From positions 3,260,401-3,324,400 of the forward strand of contig NZ_MQWA01000001.1 in the NCBI RefSeq assembly GCF_002954445.1: a DNA stretch of 64,000 nt, given 5' to 3'. Both the position numbers and the translations under genes were made by a program. Shown here in pieces: positions 47,480-56,704 of the stretch. The DNA comes from Rubritalea profundi (lineage in GTDB: Bacteria; Verrucomicrobiota; Verrucomicrobiia; Verrucomicrobiales; Akkermansiaceae). The first letter of the stretch is position 1, and each line of letters starts with the position of its first letter. The notes below the pieces were generated by a model. It ran no database searches and was not told the origin of the DNA. It worked only from the letters and a program-made list of their open reading frames with translations.

Positions 47480-47689
47480 CTCAACATTGTAAACTTAGTT
47501 GTGTGTGAAATAAAGGGTGAAATAATATCACCGTGGATGAGCCTCAACAACATGTCCGAAAATTGTGGCACGAACGATCAAGCCGAATGGGCATCGATGT
47601 AGGATAGTCAATTGACTATAAGATGGTCATTGACCCTTTTGGTTTACTAAATCATTTATTTTGCATGATCTGAGCTCTTATCACCAGTA

Positions 47690-48483
47690 TTTTTCTGGCA
47701 ATCACCGTCGGCAACACCTCAGCCAAAGGCAAACCTAACATCCTATTCATAGCAATCGATGATTTGAGGCCCGAGCTAGGCGTCTATGGAGCCACACACA
47801 TCAAGTAGCCAAACATCGATAAACTAGGCCGAGCAGAGTGTATTATTCTCCAAAGCATACACATCCGTGCCGACTTGCAGGGCATCACGCGCCAGCCTCT
47901 TCACCAGCGTTCGACCCAAATCACCGCCCAAGCCATTGAGGAACTGCAAGTACTCGCAAAAACCGCCGATGATCCATATTTCCTCGCGGTAAAATTTATT
48001 AAACCTCATCTCCCATTCACGGCCCCCAAAAAATACTGGGACCTCTACCCTAAGGAGTCGGTGAAGTTACCTGGCAACTGCTTGATCTCAAAAAATGCAT
48101 CTAAAGAGGCCAACTATGGTTGGGGTGAACTGCGGAATTATTCAGACATTCCTAAAAAAGGGCCGATCACAGACGACAAAGTACGCCGTTTGATCTGCTG
48201 CGATTACGCCTGTGTTGGTTACACCGACGCTAAAGTAGGTAAGGTTCTCAACGAACTCGATAGACTAGGCCTTAAAGAAAACACCATCATTGTCCTATGG
48301 GGCGATCACGGCTGAAATCTAGGCGACCACACCTACTGGTGCAAGTACACCATGTATGAATCATCGCGGCACATCCCTCTGATCGTCCATGCTCGAGGTT
48401 ACCCAACCTGAAACCAAACGAACACCATCACAGAAACGATTGATATCTTCCCGACCTTCTGTGATCTAACTAACTCTCCGATT
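47690..48483 (+). pseudogene. Iduronate-2-sulfatase-like protein (copy E), heavily degraded
   Basis: It keeps [39 protein letters not shown] and VLWGDHG.NLGDH, typical of the iduronate-sulfatase group. TAG (47806-47808), a frameshift region, and TGA at 48313-48315 and 48409-48411 break it; the first TGA replaces the usual Trp. The active-site region is visible in another frame as VPTCRASRASLFTS, a CxAxR form. The 3' end is cut by the element starting at 48484. Confidence 0.8.
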
Positions 48484-48801
48484 CCAATGGCACTTAAATA
48501 AGGCACGTAATCGTGAAATTGAGTGTTAGGGAAACCGGGGTAGAAATGTATTGAAATATGTGAACAAAACAAACTTTCTACCCAGCCTTCCTACGACATT
48601 TTTTGGTTCAAGGAAGCGTTCCTTGCAAGAGCAAATATCAAAAGAAAGAGAACTGCTTAAGGCTTAAGGCCTCAGTGCTCTCGCTTTGCTTTTCAATTCT
48701 CTTTTACCTGCAGCTTTCCTTCAGGAGATCTCTGCCAACAAACCATACGTCTTTCGCTTAAAGGGGGCATTTCGCAGAGCCGCTTAATTAAGTGCCATTG
48801 G
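48484..48801. mobile_element. 318-bp MITE-like element
   Basis: Terminal inverted repeats CCAATGGCACTTAA and TTAAGTGCCATTGG, extending to 18 matches of 19. There is no coding region of its own. It lies where the sulfatase E similarity stops, and no sulfatase sequence resumes beyond it. A CCAATGCCACTTA near 33486 is a possible relative. The target duplication is not clear. Confidence 0.7.
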
Positions 48802-48828
48802 GGCCAGTTTAATATTCGATCTAAATTT

Positions 48829-49391
48829 CTACCATTCCTCATCTGTCACTGTCTCAGCATAGCTGCCACCGCAATGGTACCATGCGATGTCTTTGTGCAA
48901 TAATGCAATTGCAATTTCGGCTGCGGCAGGGTGTTTTCCTGTGTCTCTCCACTTCTCTAAGTTCTTAAGGTATTTAGGATACCACTTTTGCGGGTCTACT
49001 TGGTTGATGTCGGAGTAGTCGCTAAAGATGGCATAGAAGTTTTCTCTTACAGTGGTAGCGTCCGAGTAGGTTTCTTTAAAACGATCTACAAAGTCATCGA
49101 ACTTTGAGAATTTAGCACGACTAACATCGTGAAGAATCGGACTATAGTCGTTCTCTTTAGAGTCGTCATCAGATTTAAGATAGAGAGTCCAACCTTTATA
49201 GACTTGCCAAAAACTCGTTTGCTTGAAGAGCGAGTTGGAGAATTGGTGTTTTTATCGCAAGCATTCAGGAATAGGACAAGTAGTGGTAAAACTAGTTTTG
49301 TGGACAGTTGGGAGAATCGGTAAGTTCTACTTACGGATTTCCTAACAGTTGATGATGACTGAAACAACAGCAAAGACAAAAAAGCCCGCAC
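48829..49391 (-). pseudogene. DUF4034-like lipoprotein with a frameshift
   Basis: The N-terminus has a lipoprotein-type signal ending LVLFLNACDKN. The frame then shifts near 49215-49225, where one more T would rejoin it with FWQVYKGWTLYLKSDDDS and the rest. The C-terminal part (KWRDTGKHPAAAEIAIALLH, then CGGSYAETVTDEEW) resembles DUF4034 proteins of Verrucomicrobia (RGSGYADTVTEEGW type). The end is likely short by a few residues compared with the family. Function unknown. Confidence 0.6.
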
Positions 49392-49412
49392 CGAATGAAC
49401 GGAGCGGGGTTT
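49378..49412 (-). terminator. Rho-independent terminator of sdhA
   Basis: On the minus strand CCCCGCTCCG, a short loop and CGGTGCGGG are followed by CTTTTTTG, about 80 bases past the sdhA stop. A strong stem and T run mark the end of the sdhC-sdhA unit. Confidence 0.8.
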
Positions 49413-49494
49413 GAAATTTTCGTAGAAGCGTGCTTCTAGCCTCTTTGAGCTTTTTAAAGCTTTCTATAAAGCGGCGGGACGCCACTTCTACGTT

Positions 49495-51465
49495 CTATTG
49501 GTAAGAACGGACGGACTGCTTGATGAACTCGAAGTTGAGCTCTTCTTTGTGAAGCTCAGGGAGGTTGCCGAAGCCCTTGTATTCCCAGGCCGCAACGTAG
49601 GAGAACTCGTCGTCGTGTCGGAGTGCTTCACCTGCTTGAGTGACGCCTGCGATAACTTCTGGAGATTCAGCAGTGAATTGGTGCTCGCCACGGAAGTGAC
49701 CACCACAGGATTCTTCACGGTTGAGAGCATCACAACAAGTAAGCTCAGCAAACTCGAAGTAGTCAGCGAGACGTGCAGCCTTTTCAAGCTCACGGTTGAC
49801 TTCATTAGTGCCACCCGGGATCCGGACACTTGCGTAGAATTCGTCACGGATTTCAGGGATGCGCTTGAGCGCTGTCTCAAGGCCTTTTTTCGTGCGCTCC
49901 ATGCCGCAGTAGTCCCACATGATTTGGCCAAGCTCACGGTGGAATGAATCCACTGTACGGTCGCCCTTGATGTTCATGAGTTTATCGAGGCGATTGGTAA
50001 CTTCCTTTTGTGCTTCTGCGAACTCTGGTGCGTCAGTAGTGACTGCGCCAGGCTTCTGAGTGGCGAGGTAGTTAGCGATAGTTGTTGGAAGTACGAAGTA
50101 GCCGTCAGCTAGACCCTGCATCAGAGCGGATGCTCCGAGGCGGTTGGCTCCGTGATCTGAGAAGTTAGCCTCACCAAGAACGTGGAGTCCTTTGATGTTA
50201 GACATGAGGTTGTAATCCACCCATAGGCCGCCCATTGTGTAGTGAACAGCAGGGAAAATCTGCATAGGTTGCTTGTATGGGTTCTGACCAGAGATCTTTT
50301 CATACATCTGGAATAGATTGCCGTAACGAGCACGAACAAGATCTTCACCGAGGCGTGCTATCGCATCCTTGAAGTCGAGGTAAACACCAAGACCTGTAGG
50401 AGCAACTCCTAAGCCGTCGTCACATACTTCTTTCGCGGCCCGCGATGCGATGTCTCGTGGACATAAGTTACCAAAGGATGGGTACTTACGCTCGAGGTAG
50501 TAATCACGATCTTCTTCAGCGATGTCACTCGCTTGCTTCTTTCCTTCACGCAGCGCTTTAGCGACTTCTTTAGATTTAGGAACCCAGATTCGTCCGTCGT
50601 TACGCAGTGACTCGGACATGAGAGTGAGTTTGGACTGGTAGTCGCCACTTACTGGGATGCATGTTGGGTGAATCTGTGTGTAACACGGGTTTGCGAAGTA
50701 AGCGCCCTTCTTGTGTGCCTTGAAGGCAGCCATGACGTTACACCCCATTGCGTTGGTTGAGAGGAAGAAGACGTTGCCGTAACCGCCAGTAGCGAGACAA
50801 ACTGCGTCCGCTGCGTGAGTGGTGACTTCGCCAGTGACCATGTCACGTACAACGATGCCCTTGGCGTGGCCGTCAACCATGACGAGATCCATCATTTCAG
50901 TACGTGAGAATACTTCCACACCACCTTTAGCGACTTCTTTCTGGAGAGCTTGGTAGCAACCAATGAGGAGCTGCTGGCCAGTCTGACCACGAGCATAGAA
51001 TGTGCGGGAAACCTGCGCGCCACCGAATGAACGATTGTCGAGAAGGCCACCGTATTCACGTGCGAAAGGAACACCTTGAGCAGTCGCTTGGTCGATGATG
51101 TTATCAGAAACTTCAGCGAGACGATAAACGTTAGCTTCACGTGCACGGAAGTCACCACCTTTGAGAGTATCGTAGAACAGACGGTACACTGAGTCGCCGT
51201 CGTTCTGGTAGTTCTTAGCTGCGTTGATACCACCCTGTGCGGCAATTGAGTGCGCACGACGTGGTGAATCTTGGTAGCAGAAGGATTTTACTTTATAACC
51301 GAGCTCAGAAAGAGTCGCAGCTGCTGCACCACCGGCAAGACCAGTACCCACCACAATGACGGTGAATTTACGCTTGTTAGCTGGGTTGATAAGCTTGGAG
51401 TCCATCTTGTGCTTGGACCACTTTTGCTCAAGCGGACCTGCAGGAATTTTTGCGTCTAATGACAT
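49495..51465 (-). CDS. sdhA: Succinate dehydrogenase flavoprotein subunit
   Basis: 656 residues. It oxidises succinate to fumarate in the citric acid cycle and respiratory complex II. The N-terminal FAD-binding site is [20 protein letters not shown], with the flavin-linking His in [16 protein letters not shown], and later [20 protein letters not shown]. The length and style fit the Bacteroidetes/Verrucomicrobia type (about 640 residues) rather than the E. coli type. It is preceded by sdhC and followed by a terminator; sdhB, normally next, is not in the window. Confidence 0.95.
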   Translation of the reverse strand: MSLDAKIPAGPLEQKWSKHKMDSKLINPANKRKFTVIVVGTGLAGGAAAATLSELGYKVKSFCYQDSPRRAHSIAAQGGINAAKNYQNDGDSVYRLFYDTLKGGDFRAREANVYRLAEVSDNIIDQATAQGVPFAREYGGLLDNRSFGGAQVSRTFYARGQTGQQLLIGCYQALQKEVAKGGVEVFSRTEMMDLVMVDGHAKGIVVRDMVTGEVTTHAADAVCLATGGYGNVFFLSTNAMGCNVMAAFKAHKKGAYFANPCYTQIHPTCIPVSGDYQSKLTLMSESLRNDGRIWVPKSKEVAKALREGKKQASDIAEEDRDYYLERKYPSFGNLCPRDIASRAAKEVCDDGLGVAPTGLGVYLDFKDAIARLGEDLVRARYGNLFQMYEKISGQNPYKQPMQIFPAVHYTMGGLWVDYNLMSNIKGLHVLGEANFSDHGANRLGASALMQGLADGYFVLPTTIANYLATQKPGAVTTDAPEFAEAQKEVTNRLDKLMNIKGDRTVDSFHRELGQIMWDYCGMERTKKGLETALKRIPEIRDEFYASVRIPGGTNEVNRELEKAARLADYFEFAELTCCDALNREESCGGHFRGEHQFTAESPEVIAGVTQAGEALRHDDEFSYVAAWEYKGFGNLPELHKEELNFEFIKQSVRSYQ

Positions 51466-51501
51466 AATCTTAAATTTGTAAAGGTTGAGGTGCGTTGAGT
51501 A

Positions 51502-52185
51502 CTAGTAAATCCAGCCTGCGAGAACTGCAACTGGGATTGAAACGAAGCCAACCCAGATAAAGAGAGTGTAGGCTTTTGCTATGCAATCGATCATACCAGC
51601 ATTCTTCTTGGTGCGGAGACCGAGAGTCTGGAAGATTGCGGAGAAACCGTGGCTGAGGTGGTTACAAAGAAGCGAAATTGCTATGATGTAGAAAGCGCTA
51701 ACAGGGATGCTCTTGAATCCTTCGATGACCATTAAGTACGCGTCACCATTATTACCTAATTCAGCAAGCTTTGAATCAATACGTACTGTGTAGTGGAGGA
51801 TGTGGAAAATGACGAATGCAAGAATAGTGAGGCCGGACCAGATCATGATGCGGGACGCTTTAGATGCCTTGACTGTGGTGTCGCACTCATAGCGCTTCTC
51901 TTTAGATGCACGGTTCGCAATAGTAAGTTGGATAGTCGCAACTACATGTAGAACGAGTGATGTGAGAAGCACAATACGTGCGATCCAAACACCTGCACCG
52001 TGAAGCATGTGGTGAAGGAATTTAGCGTACTCGTTGAAGGCCTCAGCGCCTACGTAGATGAGAAGGTTACCGCCAAGGTGGCCTGCAAGGAAGCCGACAA
52101 GAATGAGACCTGTGACGGCCACTACGAATTTTTTGCCGATGGAGGAACTCCAAAAGTGGCATAAGGAACAGGATGATGCGCTCAT
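51502..52185 (-). CDS. sdhC: Succinate dehydrogenase cytochrome b subunit
   Basis: 227 residues from ATG 52185 (MSASSCSLCHFWSSSIGKK); an upstream Met at 52239 would add 18 unlike residues. It has five hydrophobic segments with haem-ligand His candidates in GHLGGN, KFLHHMLHGAG, FHILHYTVR and HLSHGFSA. This is the single-subunit diheme membrane anchor of the B. subtilis/Bacteroidetes type that passes electrons to quinone and holds SdhA-SdhB to the membrane. Transcribed with sdhA, 36 bases before it. Confidence 0.9.
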   Translation of the reverse strand: MSASSCSLCHFWSSSIGKKFVVAVTGLILVGFLAGHLGGNLLIYVGAEAFNEYAKFLHHMLHGAGVWIARIVLLTSLVLHVVATIQLTIANRASKEKRYECDTTVKASKASRIMIWSGLTILAFVIFHILHYTVRIDSKLAELGNNGDAYLMVIEGFKSIPVSAFYIIAISLLCNHLSHGFSAIFQTLGLRTKKNAGMIDCIAKAYTLFIWVGFVSIPVAVLAGWIY

Positions 52186-52376
52186 TTTATTAGTGTCTGT
52201 GTGAGAGAACTTGACGCGTAGTAGTCGAAAATTGCACATATTTCAAGTAGTGCTTACGAAAAAAGGCACAATTATTGATGAGTCTTGCTCACAAAGGATT
52301 CAATTATGCTTCATGATTGTCTAATAAGAGTGCTTTTTTATGGAAGATTGGACCGGCTGTGTTAGGTTTATGACTT

Positions 52377-52790
52377 ATGAAAACTAAATTGAAGTCTGTC
52401 GCTGATGAGTTACGTGATGACCTTGCTCTCTGTCCTGATCTTAGGGCTCAGCAGCTTATTGATCTGGATGAGTCTCTCTCTGACAGTATCATGAAGTTTG
52501 AAGAAAAAATGACTGTTGATCAAGGGGACGAATGGAATGCTCTGAAGGAAAAAATCGATAATTTACGTGAGTACGCTCAGGTCGCTAAAATGCGTTTACT
52601 TTTCGGAGATGATGAACTGACTGCCAAGTTGGATGCGATGCATCAATCCATCGGAACTGAGAGCAATGAGAGCAATGAGATCAAAGCTGCCATCGATGTT
52701 CAGCGCGATGCTCATAGAAATAAAGGAATTACAGACATCTTAAAGGCCCTGTTGATGTGGAAGGATTCTCCAGAGGATCTTATGAAATAG
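52377..52790 (+). CDS. Hypothetical helical protein
   Basis: 137 residues. It is strongly charged and predicted helical (SLSDSIMKFEEKM, WNALKEKIDNLREYAQVAK), with a short NESNESNE run near residue 100. No signal peptide, membrane segment or known motif. It stands between sdhC and the kinase genes and reads with the kinases. The coding potential looks real because of its length and lack of opposing gene. Confidence 0.6.
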   Translation: MKTKLKSVADELRDDLALCPDLRAQQLIDLDESLSDSIMKFEEKMTVDQGDEWNALKEKIDNLREYAQVAKMRLLFGDDELTAKLDAMHQSIGTESNESNEIKAAIDVQRDAHRNKGITDILKALLMWKDSPEDLMK

Positions 52791-52926
52791 AATAGTCCTG
52801 ATGCCTTCAGAGTGAATGGAGTACAGAGTCTCAGTCGACTGGGTGAGAATTTATAGACTTCTGTTGGTCTTGAATGCCTGTTTGCATAGATGCCCACTCC
52901 GATAGTAGTTTAAAGAATAGATTAGG

Positions 52927-54588
52927 ATGAAGACGGGGCAACGATATAGGCTAAAGAGCACACTGGGCACAGGAGGATTTGGATCCGTTTACAAAGCATA
53001 CGATTCAAAGCTCAACCGAGATGTTGCACTCAAGCGACTCAATAAAGGAGCGAGCCAGGAGTCCGTTCGAGCGAAATTGATGGATGAGGCTAGAGTGCTT
53101 GCCACGCTTCAGCACCCGAACATCGTTGCCATTTACGATGTGAGTAGCCACAAGGAATTTGATGAAATTGTGATGGAGTTGATCGTAGGCGTCACCCTTC
53201 GCACCTTTGTCAAAAGGCATTTGCTCCAGCCTAATGATTTCAAACATATAGCAGCTCAGATACTGCACGGCCTAGCAGCATCGCACAAGGCCGGGGTTCT
53301 CCACTGCGATATTAAGCCTGAAAACGTCATGTTGTGTCTCAGCCCTGAGGATCAATATGACCTAAAAATCTTTGATTTCGGTATCTCAGAGTCCATGGAC
53401 AATGCTGATCCTAGTGATAATCTCACTTTAGTAGGATCTGTCAATGTGATGGCGCCCGAACTTTTTGACCGCAAGAAACCAACCGAACAAAGTGACATCT
53501 ATGCTTTAGGTTGTCTGTTCTATTACTTACTTACCGGGGCTTACCCATTTGTCGGTGCTGGTTCTTTGCAAGTGATGGCGGCACATTTGAAAGGGAAATT
53601 TAGGCCGATTTCAGAGATTCGGGCGGACTTAGATATAGAATTTTGCGACTGGATTGAGAGTTTCCTTAAGGTGGATCCAGCTCAGCGTGTTGATAGTTGC
53701 ACGGCTGCTTTGGAGCAACTTTTGAAGTTTGAATTCAGCGAGAAACTAGGAGTGTTCACTCTTCCTACCGACTTGGAATTTGAGTCGGTAAATAGTCGTG
53801 TTGTCAGGACGCTCACTCGCCGTTCGCTCGCTCTCGAAAGTGAAAGTGACTCGCAGCGAGGCTCGCGTTTTCTCACCAATACTATCACTAATAGCCTTGG
53901 TATATCTAAGAGTGCGAAACAAGTTTTAGAGGAGTCAGGTGAGGATCTAGAAGATCCATTTTCACCCAGAGCTAAATTGCTACCAGAGAAAGCAGAATGG
54001 TATTTCACCAAGGGTGATGCGGCGAAGGGGCCAGTTTCTCTAGATCAACTCTACCGTTTAGTTGAAGACGATAAAATCGAGGCTGGTAGTATGGTCTGGC
54101 ACCCACATTATGGAGAATGGGTGCATGCATTTAGTGTCGCTGAACTTAAGCCATTCTTCCCTGAGAATGCAGGCGATGAGGCTTCTACGGAAGATGAAGG
54201 AATTCTGCCGAGCGCACCTGAAGCATGGTTTGGGCTCGATCTCGTGATCGCATTGATTGGCGCAATAGCGGTGGGTGCTTGGATTTATTTTAGCCCAAGT
54301 ATGATAATGGAGGCTCTTGCAGTCTATGGTATCATTCTCTTTTTGACTGGCCTGGTCTACGCTCGCGTGCATCAGTTTAAAGCGAGTATTGGTTGGTTTG
54401 TTTTATGCTTAGTATTGCCATTCATTGGCGACATTATTTACGCATTTAAGAAGAAATCTCATCGTGTGACCATTTGTGTCAGCATGCTATTGATAGGAGC
54501 TGTTACATCTTCTGTGATCGGTGCTATCGACTTTTTCGGTGAGGGTAGTCAATTTAGTTTGGCTAGGTTCGGTCTCGATAAACAATAA
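52927..54588 (+). CDS. Ser/Thr protein kinase with GYF_2 domain and membrane tail (copy 1)
   Basis: 553 residues. The N-terminal kinase domain (about 7-260) has the Gly loop LGTGGFGSVYKAYD, Lys in VALKRL, the catalytic loop HCDIKPENV (HCD instead of the usual HRD), DFG in IFDFGIS and APE in VMAPELF. A GYF_2 domain starts at Trp358 (WYFTKGDAAKGPVSLDQLYR), a small module expected to bind proline-rich peptides. Four hydrophobic segments end the protein, so it is probably anchored in the inner membrane with the kinase in the cytoplasm. It is a tandem paralogue of the next gene. The substrate is unknown. Confidence 0.88.
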   Translation: MKTGQRYRLKSTLGTGGFGSVYKAYDSKLNRDVALKRLNKGASQESVRAKLMDEARVLATLQHPNIVAIYDVSSHKEFDEIVMELIVGVTLRTFVKRHLLQPNDFKHIAAQILHGLAASHKAGVLHCDIKPENVMLCLSPEDQYDLKIFDFGISESMDNADPSDNLTLVGSVNVMAPELFDRKKPTEQSDIYALGCLFYYLLTGAYPFVGAGSLQVMAAHLKGKFRPISEIRADLDIEFCDWIESFLKVDPAQRVDSCTAALEQLLKFEFSEKLGVFTLPTDLEFESVNSRVVRTLTRRSLALESESDSQRGSRFLTNTITNSLGISKSAKQVLEESGEDLEDPFSPRAKLLPEKAEWYFTKGDAAKGPVSLDQLYRLVEDDKIEAGSMVWHPHYGEWVHAFSVAELKPFFPENAGDEASTEDEGILPSAPEAWFGLDLVIALIGAIAVGAWIYFSPSMIMEALAVYGIILFLTGLVYARVHQFKASIGWFVLCLVLPFIGDIIYAFKKKSHRVTICVSMLLIGAVTSSVIGAIDFFGEGSQFSLARFGLDKQ

Positions 54589-54752
54589 GACATTTTCTAG
54601 TTGCTTATATCTGTTAGGTTTGGTCTCTGAGGTTTGTATTTTAAACGATCTTTTAAGTTTTTGTGGTGATTTGAAGTTTGACATAATGTAGGGTATCCTC
54701 CAATTATTCTGCTGATTTCCCCTCCATTCCCCCGCACTGGTAGAATACCAAG

Positions 54753-56690
54753 ATGGCAACACGTATAAGCATGGAGGAGAGATATACAATATTAGAAGCT
54801 TTAGGTTCTGGTGGCTTTGGGTCCGTTTATAAGGCCCATGATACAATGCTGCACCGTGAAGTCGCGCTCAAGCGACTCGATAAATCATTAGGCGAGGATG
54901 AACTGCGGGAACAACTTCTAAGGGAGGCTCGTGTGCTTGCTGCGATGCAGCATCCAAATATTGTATCGATTTATGACATCAGCTCGAAGACTGATTGCGA
55001 TGATATCGTGATGGAGCTTCTACAGGGGGTTTCATTAGACAAATTAGTGAAGCGGCATTTGCTCCAGATGAGTGACTTTAAAAATGTTGCTGGTCAGATA
55101 TTGCAGGCATTAGCATCAGCCCATGCGGCAGGGGTGCTGCATTGTGACATTAAGCCTGAGAATATCATGCTTTGTCTCGCCTCTGAGGACCATTACGAAG
55201 CCAAAATTTATGATTTTGGGATGTCGCCGCCACCCGGGGAGAAAGGAACGACGACCAAGCTGCTGGGCTCGATCTACGTGATGGCCCCAGAGTTGTTTGA
55301 TGGTGGTCAACCTACCCCCCAGACTGATCTGTATGCTTTAGGCTGTGTGCTCTATTATTTGCTAGTTGGGGTATATCCATTTCAAGGGGACTCTTCAGTC
55401 CAGGTGATGGCTTCACATATCACAGGAAATTATGTTTCAGTAGCGCAGTATCGCCCAGATATTAGTCCAGCTCTGTGTTTCTGGTTAGATTCATTACTAG
55501 GTAAAGACTTATCTGAACGGGTTGAGAGCTGTAAGAAGGCATTGTCGGAGCTTGTGGCGATTGAGTTGTCACAACAGGAGGAAGTAGAGATGACCTTACC
55601 CACGACATTGATATTGGAAGGAATGAACAGCCGTCTTATACGCAATATCTCTGTGGAGTCACTCGCTGTCGGCAAAGATCTAGATCTCCCAAAAAAAGCA
55701 TCAATATTCTTAAGTAATAGTTTTTCGCATTCCTCCCCAGTTGGCGAGAGGCCTGCTGTACCAAATACAGGAACAAAGAATACCAAATCAGCCATAGATA
55801 AAGGTGAGGATCAGATACTGCCTGAAGATGCTGAGTGGTACTTTACGATCGGTGACAAGATCAAGGGGCCAGTCAGTCTAGATCAGCTTAATAAACTTTG
55901 TCATCAAGAGAAGGTGACTGAAGCGACTTTGGTATGGCATGCCTTACTCGGTGATTGGGTCACCGCAGCAAGTTGTGCTGAAACCAAAGCTGCATTTCTG
56001 ACAAATAAGCAGCAAGCTCAAGAAGAAATTGCCAAGTTGGAAGCTGCGAAACTCGAAGATGAATCAGAAAAGGAAGAAGTAGAGCAGACTTTAAAGAAGG
56101 AGGCTATTGCTTGGTTGGGCCCTGAGGTGTGGGTAATTTTTGCTGCGATGATTCTCACAATTATCCTCAGTGTTATTTACTCAGATATTCGCCATTATAT
56201 TGTCGGCCTCTATCTGTTTGTAGTCCTGGCAGTCGGATTGTCCGCAGCCAGAGTCTATCAAATGCGGCAAGGTGCAAAATGGTTCAGTGTTATCCCGGTG
56301 GTTGGTGACCTCTATCATGCTGTCACCCGACCAAACACACGTATTACACTCTGTACTATAATGGTTATAGCTGGCTGTACGGGCATGGTTATTATGGGCT
56401 ATGGCGAGGCTAAGGCTTTAGAGTTTCGTCATTCCATGGCTCAAGCTAATAGCGATGGGCTCAGTTACGCTTATCTTAATACACAAAAACAGGCTGAGAA
56501 GCTTGTTGAAGCTGAAGCACCTATTCCAGTATTAGTTGTCGAGACGACTCCAGTTGTAGAAAAATTAGCGGAGCCTGAGGAAGCAGTAATTGATGTAAAA
56601 AAGAAGTCTCAGATCCGAGAGTTCTCGGCTGAGACTGGTACTGGTCTCAGAGCGTTTTCAGGCAAAGTGAAAACCCTCAAAGATCTGTGA
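54753..56690 (+). CDS. Ser/Thr protein kinase with GYF_2 domain and membrane tail (copy 2)
   Basis: 645 residues. The same architecture as copy 1: LGSGGFGSVYKAHD, VALKRL, HCDIKPENIML, DFG and VMAPELF, then a GYF_2 domain (WYFTIGDKIKGPVSLDQLNK). It differs in a Glu/Lys-rich coiled coil (EEIAKLEAAKLEDESEKEEV) before the membrane segments and an extra soluble C-terminal tail. The two genes arose by tandem duplication. The HCD loop is shared by both. Its stop is 14 bases from the convergent nuoN stop. Confidence 0.88.
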   Translation: MATRISMEERYTILEALGSGGFGSVYKAHDTMLHREVALKRLDKSLGEDELREQLLREARVLAAMQHPNIVSIYDISSKTDCDDIVMELLQGVSLDKLVKRHLLQMSDFKNVAGQILQALASAHAAGVLHCDIKPENIMLCLASEDHYEAKIYDFGMSPPPGEKGTTTKLLGSIYVMAPELFDGGQPTPQTDLYALGCVLYYLLVGVYPFQGDSSVQVMASHITGNYVSVAQYRPDISPALCFWLDSLLGKDLSERVESCKKALSELVAIELSQQEEVEMTLPTTLILEGMNSRLIRNISVESLAVGKDLDLPKKASIFLSNSFSHSSPVGERPAVPNTGTKNTKSAIDKGEDQILPEDAEWYFTIGDKIKGPVSLDQLNKLCHQEKVTEATLVWHALLGDWVTAASCAETKAAFLTNKQQAQEEIAKLEAAKLEDESEKEEVEQTLKKEAIAWLGPEVWVIFAAMILTIILSVIYSDIRHYIVGLYLFVVLAVGLSAARVYQMRQGAKWFSVIPVVGDLYHAVTRPNTRITLCTIMVIAGCTGMVIMGYGEAKALEFRHSMAQANSDGLSYAYLNTQKQAEKLVEAEAPIPVLVVETTPVVEKLAEPEEAVIDVKKKSQIREFSAETGTGLRAFSGKVKTLKDL

Positions 56691-56704
56691 TCCACTAGGC
56701 TGGG

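Noticed and set aside
34098-48483. Stop-codon reassignment or programmed readthrough explaining the many in-frame stops
   Set aside because: All three stop codons occur, including TGA at a Trp site and TAG at other sites, and frameshifts are mixed in. Intact neighbours end normally with the same codons. Decay is simpler.
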